A DNA stretch of 64,000 nt from Solirubrobacter soli DSM 22325 (GTDB taxonomy: Bacteria; Actinomycetota; Thermoleophilia; Solirubrobacterales; Solirubrobacteraceae). Shown here piece after piece: positions 27,608-37,437 of the stretch (positions are counted from its first letter, which is position 1; every line of letters begins with the position of its first letter). The notes under the pieces are model-generated. The model had not been told where the DNA came from and made no database searches. It saw nothing but the letters and a program-made list of their open reading frames with translations. The translations under genes and the position numbers were made by a program. Location: assembly GCF_000423665.1 (NCBI RefSeq), contig NZ_AUIK01000022.1, positions 124,001 to 188,000 of the forward strand, read 5' to 3'.

Positions 27608-28849
27608 ATGGCTTCGGAGCGCTCAGTGAACGTCGGAGGCGTCCAGATCGGCGGCGGCGCCCCGGTCGTGGTGCAGACCATGACCAAGACCGAGACCGCC
27701 AATCTGCAGGCGACGATGGATCAGATCCGTCGCGTCGCCGATGCCGGAGCCGACATCGTGCGCGTGGCCGTCCCGCGCGAGAAGGACATCGAGGCGCTCA
27801 AGACGATCGTCGTGGAGTCGCCGATCCCCGTGATCGCCGACATCCACTTCAACCACACGCTCGCGCTGAAGGCGATCGACGCCGGCGCGCACTGCATCCG
27901 CCTGAACCCGGGCAACATCGGCGGGCCGGACAAGGTCGCCGAGGTCGCCGCGCGCGCGACCGCCGCGGGCACGCCGATGCGGATCGGCGTCAACTCCGGC
28001 TCGCTCCCCAAGCACCTGCACGAGCTCGAGTTCGAGAACCCGGTCGAGGCGCTCGTCCAGGCCGCCGTCGAGTTCGTCGACCTGATGGAGCGGCTGGACT
28101 TCACCAACTTCAAGGTCTCGCTGAAGTCGACGAGCGTCCCGAACACGATCGCCGCGAATCGCCTGCTCAGTGAGCGGATCCCGTACCCGCTGCACCTCGG
28201 CATCACCGAGGCGGGGACGAAGTGGTCCGGCTCGCTGAAGTCCGCCGTCGGGCTCGGCACGCTCCTGGCCGACGGCATCGGCGACACGATCCGTATCTCG
28301 CTGAGCACCTTCCACGCCGAGGAAGAGGTCAAGGTCGCCTGGGAGATCCTCAAGGCGCTCAAGCTGCGCGAGCGCGGTCCCGTGCTGATCGCCTGCCCGA
28401 CCTGCGGGCGCCTGCAGTTCGACATGGACTCGGTCGTGGCCGAGGTCGAGCGCCGCCTGGAGGCCTACGACGACCCGATCGAGGTCTCGGTCCTCGGCTG
28501 CGCGGTCAACGGCATCGGCGAGGCCCGCCACGCCGACTTCGGCATCACCGGCGCCAAGGACATGGGGATGATCTACTCCAAGGGCGAGCCGATCAAGAAG
28601 GTCGCCACCGAGCAGCTCGTGGACGAGCTGTTCGTGGAGATCGACAAGTACTACGCCTCCGGCAAGCAGGTCACGCGCGACGCGGCGGCGGCCGCGGAGG
28701 CCGCCGCCTGGCTCGCCGAGGAAGAGGACGCGACGGCGATGACGCCGGAGCGCCTGGCGATGCTCGAGGCCGAGAAGGCCAAGGAGAACGCCGACGCGAT
28801 CGACGAGGCGCTCTCGCCCGTCGCCGGCCGGCGCTTCACCCGCGCGTAG
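27608..28849 (+). CDS. ispG: 4-hydroxy-3-methylbut-2-en-1-yl diphosphate synthase (flavodoxin), IspG
   Basis: 413 residues from ATG 27608 (GTG 27602 is possible). TIM-barrel part with VQTMTKTETANLQATMDQI and IRLNPGNIGG; [4Fe-4S] ligands Cys263 and Cys266 (ACPTCGR) and Cys298 (LGCAVNGIGEARHADFGI). An Ala/Glu-rich C-terminal extension follows the iron-sulfur domain. It makes HMBPP in the MEP pathway. No Shine-Dalgarno is visible; TAGACT lies 8 nt before the ATG. Confidence 0.95.
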   Translation: MASERSVNVGGVQIGGGAPVVVQTMTKTETANLQATMDQIRRVADAGADIVRVAVPREKDIEALKTIVVESPIPVIADIHFNHTLALKAIDAGAHCIRLNPGNIGGPDKVAEVAARATAAGTPMRIGVNSGSLPKHLHELEFENPVEALVQAAVEFVDLMERLDFTNFKVSLKSTSVPNTIAANRLLSERIPYPLHLGITEAGTKWSGSLKSAVGLGTLLADGIGDTIRISLSTFHAEEEVKVAWEILKALKLRERGPVLIACPTCGRLQFDMDSVVAEVERRLEAYDDPIEVSVLGCAVNGIGEARHADFGITGAKDMGMIYSKGEPIKKVATEQLVDELFVEIDKYYASGKQVTRDAAAAAEAAAWLAEEEDATAMTPERLAMLEAEKAKENADAIDEALSPVAGRRFTRA

Positions 28850-29588
28850 CCAGCACGGCGTAGTGCACGGTGAAGAGTCGCTCTCCGCGCAGCGGAGCGG
28901 CTCGCCATGCCGCCGCGCGCACGCCCCACTTGGCCGCCGCCTTCGCGCGCGCCGCGGCGCTCTCGGCGAAGAACGCGTGGTGGGCGTAGGGGAGGGGGTC
29001 GCTGAGCTCGCCGGTGACCTTCAGCCCCGCGCCGTCGATCCACTCCCGCACGTGCCCGCGGTTGAGCGCGTGCAGGTGCCCGATCCGCGCCGCCTCGGCG
29101 CGCTTGGCCGGCCGCGCCGCCGAGCGGTTGTCCTCCAGCGGCACCTCGACCAGGACCCGGTCCGCGACCCGCGCGGCCTCGCGCAACAGCGGCGCCGGGT
29201 CCGGGACGTGCTCGAGCACGTGCGAGAGCACCGCCAGGTCGTATGCGCGGTCATCGGCCGGGACGCGTTCGCCGTCGTAGGCCTCGAGCCGCCCGGCGCG
29301 CGGGATTCCGCGCCCACGGGCGATCTCGATCGCCGGCGGCGAGAGCTCGAAGCCGTCGAACGTCGCCTCCGGCCACACTTCGGCCAACGCCAGCAGCAGC
29401 GACCCGTCGCCGCAGCCGATCTCGACCACCCGCCGCGGCGAGACCCCCGCGCGGGCGGTCAGCGTACGGGCGTGGGCCGCCTTCGTGCGCGCGCCCAGCG
29501 CCCGCCAGCGGCCCATCTTCATGCCCTCGTCGTGCTCGAGCGAGTAGCCCGCGGTGTAGAACGCCGTGGGGTTCTCGCTCGCGTCCAT
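28836..29588 (-). CDS. Class I SAM-dependent methyltransferase
   Basis: 250 residues. Motif I VVEIGCGDGSLLLAL (about 52-66), then FDGFELSPPAIEIAR, and LAVLSHVLEHVPDP as the post-motif strand. The type is that of small-molecule or glycan-modifying methyltransferases; the substrate is unknown. The ATG overlaps the stop of the glycosidase-like gene (TGATG), forming a three-gene operon with the two secreted proteins. Confidence 0.82.
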   Translation of the reverse strand: MDASENPTAFYTAGYSLEHDEGMKMGRWRALGARTKAAHARTLTARAGVSPRRVVEIGCGDGSLLLALAEVWPEATFDGFELSPPAIEIARGRGIPRAGRLEAYDGERVPADDRAYDLAVLSHVLEHVPDPAPLLREAARVADRVLVEVPLEDNRSAARPAKRAEAARIGHLHALNRGHVREWIDGAGLKVTGELSDPLPYAHHAFFAESAAARAKAAAKWGVRAAAWRAAPLRGERLFTVHYAVLATRG

Positions 29589-31099
29589 CACAGCGCGGAG
29601 CCCGTCCGCATCTCGGTCTTCTCGCTCTTGGACGGATCGACGGAGCCTGAGAAGCTCGGCGCCGGCACCGCTCCGGGAACGAACGTCGCGGGCGTCCAGC
29701 GATAGCGGTAGAGGGCACCGGTCTGGATCGTGAGCCGGTGGGTCCACGTCCCGTCGGCCGCGGTCTTCACCGTCGCGACATCCGTGTAGTCGGCGGCGCC
29801 CTTCGGCTTGATCTGGACGACGACCTCGCCGGACGACGACGGGCGCACCTGGCCCCAGAGCCGCACCGACGTCGCCTTGCCCTTGCGCTCGATCACGAAC
29901 GGCGCGGGGAACGTCGAGAGCACCGGCTTGGGCTTGCCGTTGTTGAAGCGCAGGCCCGTCTGCCAGCCGGAGTAGCGCTTCGTGCCGCCCCCGCGGTTGA
30001 CCACCGGCTCGTCGTCCCACTGGTAGTAGGACAGCCCGCGCACCCGCTTGGACTTCCACGCCACGAATGCCGCCTGTTGCAGGTACTTCGTCTGGTTGGC
30101 GAGGCTGATGCCGACCGCCTTGTCAGGCGGGTTGGTCTGGTACCCGAACTCGGTCAGGTGGATGTTCCCGCTGACCCGCAGGCGCTTCTTCGCGCGCAGC
30201 TTGTCGAGCGTGTGGAAGAGCCGCGGCAGGTCGGCGAACTGCGCCTCGTCGGGATCCGGGTTGACCTTGTCGGGCGCGTTGAGCAGCGGGTGCGGGTGGT
30301 AGCCGAACGAGTCCGCCTGCGGCGCCTTGAAGCCCTTGCAGCGGCCCGTGCGGATGGTCCGGTAGGCGTTGTCGACGCACCCCATCTCACGCATGAAGAT
30401 CAGCGGCTTGATCGGCGTGTTGGCGCTGATCGGCGGGTCCCCGACCGGCGCGAGCTCACCCATCACGACCTCCGAGCCGGGGTCGGCGGCGTGGACCTGA
30501 GGCGCCGCCGCGCGCACCAGCGAGCGGTAGACGTGCGGCGCGACCGGCGTGCAGTTGCGGCGCCGCTTGTCGCACTCCCACTGCGGTTGCAGCCAGCCTT
30601 GCTGGTTGGGCTCGTTCCAGATCAGGTAGCGGTCGACCAGGTCGCGGTACCGGGTCGCGACCGCGCGGGCGAACTCCGCGTAGGCGGCGGCGCTCGGGAT
30701 CCAGCGCGGGTTGTGCTTGCTCGGATCGGTCGAGGCCCACAGCGGCCCCGGGCCGGTGATCGTGAGCATCACCCGCATCCCGTTGTTCTCGACCATGCTG
30801 ACCGCCGCGTCGAGCGCGCCCCAGTTGTAGCCCTTGGAGTTCGGGTCCTTGGCGTTGAAGCCCGCCGGCTTGCGGACCGCACCGGTCTGCGGGGCGATCT
30901 CCCACCAGCGCGCGTGGATGCGGACGACGTCGACGCCGAGGTCGCGCCAGTCGGCGACGGCGAAGCCCGCGAGGAGCTGGTTGTTGAGCAGCAGCCCCTC
31001 GTCCTCCATGCCGAGCTCGAAGTCCGCCGCCCGCGCGGGCGTGGTCGCGACGCCGAGCATCGCCGCGATGACCATCAGAACTCCGAGCGCCCGCTTCAC
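29588..31099 (-). CDS. Secreted glycoside hydrolase-like protein, second of a tandem pair
   Basis: 503 residues, GTG chosen because it starts a signal peptide (VKRALGVLMVIAAMLG...ARA). TIM-barrel clan-A glycosidase features: VDVVRIHARWWEIAP, LIWNEPNQQGW with the acid/base Glu, and HLTEFGYQTN with a candidate nucleophile Glu. This pattern fits GH5/GH39/GH42-like proteins. A beta-sandwich-like C-terminus (about 410-503) follows. Overlaps the upstream paralogue by GTGA. Confidence 0.8.
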   Translation of the reverse strand: MKRALGVLMVIAAMLGVATTPARAADFELGMEDEGLLLNNQLLAGFAVADWRDLGVDVVRIHARWWEIAPQTGAVRKPAGFNAKDPNSKGYNWGALDAAVSMVENNGMRVMLTITGPGPLWASTDPSKHNPRWIPSAAAYAEFARAVATRYRDLVDRYLIWNEPNQQGWLQPQWECDKRRRNCTPVAPHVYRSLVRAAAPQVHAADPGSEVVMGELAPVGDPPISANTPIKPLIFMREMGCVDNAYRTIRTGRCKGFKAPQADSFGYHPHPLLNAPDKVNPDPDEAQFADLPRLFHTLDKLRAKKRLRVSGNIHLTEFGYQTNPPDKAVGISLANQTKYLQQAAFVAWKSKRVRGLSYYQWDDEPVVNRGGGTKRYSGWQTGLRFNNGKPKPVLSTFPAPFVIERKGKATSVRLWGQVRPSSSGEVVVQIKPKGAADYTDVATVKTAADGTWTHRLTIQTGALYRYRWTPATFVPGAVPAPSFSGSVDPSKSEKTEMRTGSAL

Positions 31100-32616
31100 T
31101 TGGGCGACACCTCCGCTTGGCGCGACGTGTTCCCGTTCCAGGCCAGCCGCCACAGGCTGCCCGAGTTCGGCACCGAGGCGGTGAACGTGCCGTTCGCCGA
31201 CGTCACCGGCACCGACTGCACCGTCTTGAACGCCGAACCGGCGCCGGACGCGACCTGGATGTCGACGGTCTGCGGCGTGCCGTTCGGGGCCGGGCGGACC
31301 TGCCCGTAGACGGTCACGTTCGCGCCCTTGCCGGACACCCAGATCGGCAGCTTGTAGGCCGCGTACGCGGGCTTGGGCGCCCCGGTCAGCAGCCGCAGGC
31401 CCATCTGGAATCCGGCGCCGATGTTGCGGTCGTCGACGATCTTGTACTGCGCGACTGTGTGCACCCGCGGGTTCTTGTACGCGATCCAGTCGGACTGGTT
31501 GATGTACTCCGCCTGCTGCTGGTCGGTGACGCCGAAGATCAGGTCGGGCTTGGTCTGCCAGCCGTGCTCGGTGTATTCGATCGGCAGCTTGGCCGGGATC
31601 CGCTTCAGCTTGGCGGCGTTGTCGAGCAGCTTCGTCAGGCGTGACGCGACGTTGATGGTGATCTCACCCGGGTTGACGCCCGATGTGGGCGGGCGCGAGC
31701 CGCCGCGCGTGTAGGGGTGATGCGCGTAGCCGGTGACGTTGAGCTTCTTGTAGCCGCCGCAGTGCTGGTCGGTGGCCTCCCCGCCGGTCAGGCGCTTGCC
31801 CTTGGTGTTCAGGCAGAAGACGCCGCGCAGGAACGTCTCGGGCGAGGTCTTGAGGATCTTCGAGGCGCACTTGGCGGGCACGCGCAGCGAGCGCTGGGCG
31901 CTGCAGCCCGACGGGTCGTCGCCCAGCGGCGCGGTCTCACCCAGCCAGATCTGGTCGGCGCGATGGCCGGTCCCGCGCAGACCGGCGATCGCCGACGTCG
32001 CGAGCCGGCGGTACAGGTAGGCCGAGGTCTGGACGGCCTGGCCGCCCTTCTTCTCGTACTGCGGGCTCAACCAGGAGCGCAGGTTCGGCTCGTTCCAGAT
32101 CGACCACTTCTTCACGGTCGGATAGCGCGTGCCGAGTGCGCGGACGAACGCGCCGAACTCCTTCGGATCGGGCTTGCAGGTGCGCAGCGTCGCGACCGAG
32201 CCCTTGCACTTGGACGCCCACGCCGGGATTGGGCCCGTGGCGGTCAGCAGGACGTCCAGCCCGCGCGCCTGCGCGCCGGAGACGAACGAGTCGAGCATCC
32301 CGAAGGCGCCCGCCGGATACGCCGCCGGGTTCTTGCCGTCGAACCCCTTCGGCTTCTTCTTGGAGTTCGCCGACGGCGCGAAGCGCGACCAGATCACGTT
32401 GGCGCGGATCAGGTCCGCGCCGAGGTCTCTGGCCTCGTCGAGCGCGCGCGCCTGCTCCACCGGGCCGGAATCGAGCATCAGGGTCTCGTCTTCGATCAGC
32501 GACTGCTGATCCGGGGCGGCGAGGGCGGGTGTGGTGGGGGCGACGGCGGCACAGGCCACCGCCGCCACGAGAAACCGCCGGACGCGGCGTCGGGACGTCT
32601 CAGTCATCAAGGACAT
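31096..32616 (-). CDS. Secreted glycoside hydrolase-like protein, first of a tandem pair
   Basis: 506 residues (an ATG at 32607 is an alternative start). Signal peptide with an Arg-rich n-region (SRRRVRRFLVAAVACAA...ALAA). Clan-A features parallel its neighbour: LIRANVIWSRFAPS, SIWNEPNLRSW with the acid/base Glu, and IEYTEHGWQT with the probable nucleophile Glu. It carries extra Cys residues absent from the neighbour and a similar C-terminal beta domain with YGQVRPAPNGTP. Diverged duplicate of the next gene. Confidence 0.8.
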   Translation of the reverse strand: MSLMTETSRRRVRRFLVAAVACAAVAPTTPALAAPDQQSLIEDETLMLDSGPVEQARALDEARDLGADLIRANVIWSRFAPSANSKKKPKGFDGKNPAAYPAGAFGMLDSFVSGAQARGLDVLLTATGPIPAWASKCKGSVATLRTCKPDPKEFGAFVRALGTRYPTVKKWSIWNEPNLRSWLSPQYEKKGGQAVQTSAYLYRRLATSAIAGLRGTGHRADQIWLGETAPLGDDPSGCSAQRSLRVPAKCASKILKTSPETFLRGVFCLNTKGKRLTGGEATDQHCGGYKKLNVTGYAHHPYTRGGSRPPTSGVNPGEITINVASRLTKLLDNAAKLKRIPAKLPIEYTEHGWQTKPDLIFGVTDQQQAEYINQSDWIAYKNPRVHTVAQYKIVDDRNIGAGFQMGLRLLTGAPKPAYAAYKLPIWVSGKGANVTVYGQVRPAPNGTPQTVDIQVASGAGSAFKTVQSVPVTSANGTFTASVPNSGSLWRLAWNGNTSRQAEVSPK

Positions 32617-32655
32617 TCCAACGCCACGACCGGACAGGAGTTGCGGAGTGTCTGG

Positions 32656-33261
32656 TTACGCGACGGCCGCGTACAGCTCGGCGACCTTGCCCCAGTTGAC
32701 CACGTTCCAGAACGCGTCCAGGTAGTCCGGGCGCTTGTTCTGGTACTTGAGGTAGTAGGCGTGCTCCCAGACGTCGGCGCCCAGCAGCGGGGTCTCGCCG
32801 GCCGACAGCGGGGAGTCCTGGTTGGCCGTCGAGGTGACCTTCAGGCCCGAGCCGTCGTGCACGAGCCACGCCCAGCCGGAGCCGAACTGGTTCACGCCGG
32901 CGTCCTTGAACTTGGCCTTGAACTCGTCGAAGGAGCCGAAGGCGCCGTTGATCGCCTCGGCCAGCGCGCCGTCGGGCGCGCCGCCGCCGTCGGGCGACAG
33001 GAACTCCCAGAACAGGGAGTGGTTGTAGTGGCCGCCGCCGTTGTTGCGGACCGCCTTCTGCTTGTCCGCGGGCAACGCGTCGAGGTTCTTGAGGATCTCC
33101 TCGATCGACGAGTCGGCGAACTCGGTGCCCTCGAGGGCCGCGTTGGCCTTGTCGACGTACGCCTGGTGATGCTTGTCGTGGTGCACGCGCATCGTCGCCT
33201 CGTCGATGTGCGGCTCGAGCGCGGCGTAGTCGTAGGGCAGCGGCGGGACTTCAAAAGCCAT
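32656..33261 (-). CDS. sodA: Superoxide dismutase, Fe/Mn family
   Basis: 201 residues, ATG preceded by GGAGG. Metal ligands His in [17 protein letters not shown], His in [13 protein letters not shown], and Asp/His in [20 protein letters not shown] and the GGGH context favour Mn or a cambialistic enzyme, but the metal cannot be fixed from sequence. Cytosolic, no signal peptide. The terminal [14 protein letters not shown] is typical. Confidence 0.95.
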   Translation of the reverse strand: MAFEVPPLPYDYAALEPHIDEATMRVHHDKHHQAYVDKANAALEGTEFADSSIEEILKNLDALPADKQKAVRNNGGGHYNHSLFWEFLSPDGGGAPDGALAEAINGAFGSFDEFKAKFKDAGVNQFGSGWAWLVHDGSGLKVTSTANQDSPLSAGETPLLGADVWEHAYYLKYQNKRPDYLDAFWNVVNWGKVAELYAAVA

Positions 33262-33325
33262 TCGGGCCTCCAATGTGCGGTGTTCGAACCCCTCGCCCGA
33301 GCGTTCTATCACCCCGGAGGCGTGA

Positions 33326-33353
33326 GCCCCGCCGACGTCGCCGCCGGCGGGGC
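33326..33353 (-). terminator. Putative terminator of the chemoreceptor-cheW operon
   Basis: Perfect 9-bp arms GCCCCGCCG/CGGCGGGGC around a 10-nt loop, 8 bp past the cheW stop. There is no T-run, so it may be only a pausing or RNA-stability hairpin. Confidence 0.45.
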
Positions 33354-33360
33354 CCTCCGA

Positions 33361-33774
33361 TCAGGCCGAGACGACGCCGCTGAGCAGCAGCTGCGCGTCC
33401 AGCAGGACGATCAGCCGGTCCTCGCCGATCTTGACGATCGACTGGATCAGGCCGTCGTCGGAGACGGGGTTCGGCTCGATCTGATCCTCGGTGACGGTGC
33501 GCACCTGGTCGACCTGGTCGACCATCACGCCGGCCGCGCCGGCGCCGGTCTCGACGATGACGATGCTGTGGCCCTCGGACTCGGCGGCGAGGCCCATCCG
33601 CGCGCCGAGGTCGCAGACCGGGATGATCTTCCCGCGCAGGCTGATCACGCCCTCGATCCCGTACCCGCTGTCCGAGACCGGACGCGGGCGGACGTAGCGG
33701 ATGATCTCCTGCACGTCCGTGATCGGCAGCGCGTATTCCTCGGCGGCGTAGGAGAAGACGACGATCTGCATCAC
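33361..33774 (-). CDS. cheW: CheW family chemotaxis coupling protein
   Basis: 137 residues, a single CheW domain: [39 protein letters not shown] and a C-terminal VLLDAQLLL. It links chemoreceptors to CheA. The start overlaps the end of the receptor gene (ATGA), so receptor and adaptor are made together. No CheA or other chemotaxis gene is in the window. Confidence 0.93.
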   Translation of the reverse strand: MMQIVVFSYAAEEYALPITDVQEIIRYVRPRPVSDSGYGIEGVISLRGKIIPVCDLGARMGLAAESEGHSIVIVETGAGAAGVMVDQVDQVRTVTEDQIEPNPVSDDGLIQSIVKIGEDRLIVLLDAQLLLSGVVSA

Positions 33775-35624
33775 GCCACCCCCGCCAGCTTGAAGCGCGA
33801 GACGAGCTGCGCGAGCTCCTCGCTGGTGCCCGCGAGCTCCTGCGCCGACGCGGCGATCTGCTGCGTGGAGGCGCTGGTCTGCTCCGTCGACGCCGAGACC
33901 TGCTCGGCCGAGGCGGAGGACTCCTCGGCGACCGCGGCCACCTCGGCGAAGTCGTCCTGCACGCGCTGGGACGCGTCGGCGACCTGGCCGATCGTGACGG
34001 CGATCTGGTCGACGCGGGTGCTCATGTCGGCGACGGACTCGCGGATGCGCACGAACGACTCGCGCGCCTGCTCGACCGTCTGCGAGCCCTCGGTGGTGCG
34101 CTGGGCGCCGGTCTCGACGACCTCGACGGCCCGCTGGGTCTCGCCCTGGATCTGGCCGATCAGGTCCGAGATCGAGGCCGCCGCGGACTGCGACTCCTCG
34201 GCCAGCTTGCGGACCTCCTCGGCGACGACGGCGAAGCCCTTGCCCTGCTCTCCGGCGCGGGCGGCCTCGATGGCCGCGTTGAGAGCGAGCAGGTTCGTCT
34301 GCTCGGCCAGGCCGGTGATCGTGGCGACGATGCCCGAGATCTGCTCGGACTTCGCGCCGAGCTCGCGGATCGCCTGCGTGGCCTCCGCGGAGGAGTTGCG
34401 GACGGACTCCATCGCGCCCGTCGCCTCGGCGACGGCCTGCGCGCCCTCGTCGGCCAGGCGGCTGGTCTCCTTCGCGACCTCGGCGGCCTCGCGGGCGTTG
34501 GTGGCGGACTCGTCGGTGGCGATCGCCATCTCGTTGGTCTGCGCGCGGGCCGACTCGATCGAGCGGACCTGGCGCTCGGAGCCCCTGGCGACCTCGCCGA
34601 TGCCGCCGGCGATCTCGCCGATCGCGCGTCCGACCTCGTCGGACGTGGACGCCATCTCGCCGGAGCTGGAGGCGACGGACTTGGTGGACGAGGTGAGGAC
34701 GCTGATCATCTCCGAAAGGCCGGCGCGCGTCGCGTTATAGGCGGCGACCGAGGCGACGGTGGCGTCGCGGATCTGGCCGACGGCCTCGGCGACGTCGCCG
34801 ATCTCGTCGTTGGACGTGCGCTCGAGCGCCGGCGTCGTGGCCTCGACGGCGACCGTCAGGTCACCCTCGGACATCGAGCGCAGCGCGTGGTTGAGCTGCG
34901 CGGCGCAGTGGTCGCGCAGGCTGGAGAGGCGCTCGAGGATGACTTTCACGCCGCGCTCGATCCCGCGCGAGACCCAGAACATCAGGCCGAAGCCAACGAT
35001 CAGCGAGAAGCCGAGCAGGAGGAAGGCGCGGGTGCGGTTGCGCGAGCCGGCGGCCGCGATGTCGGCCTGCTGGTGCTTGGCGAGCTCGTGCTTGGCCGTG
35101 TAGAGCGTGTTGAAGTCCGCGAGCGCGACGGTGATCGCGGGGGAGACGATGTTGCGGCTGTAGTCCGCGATCGCCTGGTCGTTGGCCGGGTCGGCGGCCG
35201 AGTCGACCATCTTGAAGAGCTTGTCGCGCATGCCGTAGTACGTGGCGAGGTCCTGCTCGACCTTGTCCATCGCGGCGCGCTCGTTCGGGGTGGTCACGGA
35301 CTTGGTGACGGCCGCGAGGCGCTTGGTCACGTCGGCGTCGTTGGCCTTGACCTTGGCCAGGACCTCGGCGCGGGCGGCCGCGTCCTTGGCGTTGCGGTAG
35401 GTCGTCTGCTGCTGGCGGGTGTCGTTGAGCGATGAAGTCGCGAAGCCGAGGTCGACCAGCGGCGTGACGGCCTGGCCGAGGATCGTGTCGGACTTGTTGG
35501 TGATCGAGGACACGCTGGAGATCCCGAGCGCGCCGATCAGCAGCATGAGGGCGAGGAGGACCCCGGCGCTGCCGAGCAGTTTGGCCTTGATCGTGATCCG
35601 GCGTGCTGCGGGAACGTCAGACAT
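33771..35624 (-). CDS. Methyl-accepting chemotaxis protein with a four-helix-bundle sensor
   Basis: 617 residues. Membrane helix (about 11-34), a 4HB_MCP-type periplasmic bundle (35-195), second membrane helix (about 200-220), HAMP (220-275), then the signalling coiled coil with the conserved tip [20 protein letters not shown]. Its tip is almost identical to that of the receptor at 23355, so both probably join the same array. No C-terminal CheR pentapeptide. Its promoter region holds a FliA/WhiG-type -10 element. Confidence 0.93.
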   Translation of the reverse strand: MSDVPAARRITIKAKLLGSAGVLLALMLLIGALGISSVSSITNKSDTILGQAVTPLVDLGFATSSLNDTRQQQTTYRNAKDAAARAEVLAKVKANDADVTKRLAAVTKSVTTPNERAAMDKVEQDLATYYGMRDKLFKMVDSAADPANDQAIADYSRNIVSPAITVALADFNTLYTAKHELAKHQQADIAAAGSRNRTRAFLLLGFSLIVGFGLMFWVSRGIERGVKVILERLSSLRDHCAAQLNHALRSMSEGDLTVAVEATTPALERTSNDEIGDVAEAVGQIRDATVASVAAYNATRAGLSEMISVLTSSTKSVASSSGEMASTSDEVGRAIGEIAGGIGEVARGSERQVRSIESARAQTNEMAIATDESATNAREAAEVAKETSRLADEGAQAVAEATGAMESVRNSSAEATQAIRELGAKSEQISGIVATITGLAEQTNLLALNAAIEAARAGEQGKGFAVVAEEVRKLAEESQSAAASISDLIGQIQGETQRAVEVVETGAQRTTEGSQTVEQARESFVRIRESVADMSTRVDQIAVTIGQVADASQRVQDDFAEVAAVAEESSASAEQVSASTEQTSASTQQIAASAQELAGTSEELAQLVSRFKLAGVA

Positions 35625-35673
35625 GAGGCGTTCGTCCTGTCTCAGGAGGGCGTGGTAGGTGCGACATCACCGC

Positions 35674-35681
35674 TTATCGGT
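35674..35681 (-). promoter_or_regulatory. Candidate FliA/WhiG-type -10 element for the chemoreceptor-cheW operon
   Basis: On the minus strand ACCGATAA matches the sigma-28 family -10 consensus GCCGATAA at 7 of 8 positions, about 50 nt before the start codon. The matching -35 (TCCAGGAC at 11-bp spacing) is poor. Confidence 0.4.
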
Positions 35682-35757
35682 CCCCGCGGCCCGTCCTGGA
35701 ATCGAACCTCCCCTGTTTGTCAGAACCCCCGGTCGACCCTCTAGGCTTCGCGCCCCG

Positions 35758-37437
35758 ATGACCCGTCTGAGCCAGTACTTCCTTCCGACCGAGAAGCAGC
35801 CGCCCGCCGACGCCGAGGCCCTCTCGCACAAGCTGCTGGTGCGGGCCGGGATGATCCGGCAGGTCGGTGCCGGCCTCTGGAGCTGGCTGCCCGCCGGGTG
35901 GCGCGTGCAGCTCAAGACGATGCAGATCATCCGCGAGGAGCTCGACGCGATCGGCGCGCACGAGATGCTGATGCCGGTCCTCAATCCGGCGGAGATCTGG
36001 CGGCGGACCGGGCGCTACGACATCGACGAGCTGTTCAAGCTCAAGGACCGCAAGGGCGCCGACATGGTGCTGGCGCTCACCCACGAGGAGATCGTCACCA
36101 CCCACGTCGCCCAGGTCGTGCGCTCCTACCGCGACCTGCCGCAGATCCTCTACCACTTCCAGACCAAGGGCCGCGACGAGGCCCGCCCGCGCGCCGGGGT
36201 CCTGCGCACGCGCGAGTTCATCATGAAGGACTCGTACACGTTCGATCGTGACGCGGCCGGGCTGGACGTCGGCTACGAGAAGCACCGCGTGGCCTACGAC
36301 AGGATCTTCGACCGGTGCGGCCTCGAGTGGTACCGCGTCGACTCCGACGTCGGCATGATGGGCGGCACGGGCGCGCACGAGTACATGGCCCCTTGTCCGG
36401 CGGGTGAGAACGACGTCGCGCTGGCGCCTGACTACGCGGCCAACATCGAGGTCGCCACCGCGACGCCGCAGCCGGTCGAGCTGCCTGCCGAGCAGGCGGT
36501 CGAAGAGGTCACGACGCCGGGCGCGACCACGGTCGCCCAGGTGTGCGAGCAGCTCGGCGTGCCCGCGGGCGCGCTGATCAAGGCCTACCCGGTCATCGTC
36601 GGAGAGGACGAACTGCGGCTCGTGCTCGTCCGCGGCGACCATCGCGTCAACGACATCAAGCTCACCAACGCGCTCGGCGCCCCGTTCCGTCCCGCGCAGG
36701 AGGTCGAGTTCGCGGACCGGATCGGTCCCGCGGGCTACATCGGCCCGGTCGGCATGGAGGTGCCGATCCTGCTGGACTCCGCGCTGGACGGCGCGTCGTA
36801 CATCTCCGGCGCCAACAAGGCCGACACGCACCTGCGCGGCGTCAAGCCGGGCCGCGACTTCCAGTTCACGGAGGTCGACGTGCGCACCGTCGAGGCCGGC
36901 GACACGGTCGACGGCCACCCGGTGCGGATCGAGCCCGCGATCGAGATCGGCAACATCTTCAAGCTCGGCACGCGCTACTCGGTGCCGCTCGGCGCGACGT
37001 TCCTCGACGAGGACGGCACGTCCAAGCCGATCTGGATGGGCTCCTACGGCATCGGCCCGGCGCGCATCGCCGCGGCGGCGGTCGAGCAGTTCGCCGACGA
37101 GGCCGGGATCTCCTGGCCGCGTGCGCTGGCGCCGTTCGACATCCACCTGGTGGCCGCGGGCAAGCCCGGCACCGACGAGTTCGTGGCCGCGGAGAAGCTC
37201 TATGAGGAGCTGCGCGCGACGGGCCTGGACATCGTCTTCGACGACCGGGCGACCGGGGCGGGCGCGAAGTTCGCCGACGCCGAGCTGCTCGGCGTGCCGC
37301 TGCGGCTGACGGTCGGCCGGCGGTCGCTGGAGTCGGGCGAGGTCGAAGCGCAGATCCGGCGCGGACGCGAGTCCCGCGCACTTCCCCTGGAGGGCGCGGC
37401 TCAGGCGGCCGCTGACCTGTGGGCGACGCTCCCGTAA
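35758..37437 (+). CDS. proS: Prolyl-tRNA synthetase, bacterial type with INS editing domain
   Basis: 559 residues. Class II motifs: motif 1 region with AGLWSWLPAGWRV, motif 2 RTREFIMKDSYTFD, motif 3 GSYGIGPARIAAAAVEQ. The YbaK-like INS editing insert occupies about residues 220-390. It charges tRNA-Pro. The start follows TAGGCT by 10 nt with no Shine-Dalgarno. It ends the classic rpsB-to-proS gene chain; the phosphatidyltransferase gene starts within its end. Confidence 0.95.
   Translation: MTRLSQYFLPTEKQPPADAEALSHKLLVRAGMIRQVGAGLWSWLPAGWRVQLKTMQIIREELDAIGAHEMLMPVLNPAEIWRRTGRYDIDELFKLKDRKGADMVLALTHEEIVTTHVAQVVRSYRDLPQILYHFQTKGRDEARPRAGVLRTREFIMKDSYTFDRDAAGLDVGYEKHRVAYDRIFDRCGLEWYRVDSDVGMMGGTGAHEYMAPCPAGENDVALAPDYAANIEVATATPQPVELPAEQAVEEVTTPGATTVAQVCEQLGVPAGALIKAYPVIVGEDELRLVLVRGDHRVNDIKLTNALGAPFRPAQEVEFADRIGPAGYIGPVGMEVPILLDSALDGASYISGANKADTHLRGVKPGRDFQFTEVDVRTVEAGDTVDGHPVRIEPAIEIGNIFKLGTRYSVPLGATFLDEDGTSKPIWMGSYGIGPARIAAAAVEQFADEAGISWPRALAPFDIHLVAAGKPGTDEFVAAEKLYEELRATGLDIVFDDRATGAGAKFADAELLGVPLRLTVGRRSLESGEVEAQIRRGRESRALPLEGAAQAAADLWATLP

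Noticed and set aside
31717..34740. A 1007-codon plus-strand frame across the glycosidase, SOD, CheW and receptor genes
   Set aside because: It crosses four well-supported minus-strand genes and their gaps and has no recognisable domain.
35690..35712. GGTTCGATTCC on the minus strand, resembling a tRNA T-loop
   Set aside because: The flanking bases do not form the 5-bp T stem and no acceptor or anticodon arm is found.
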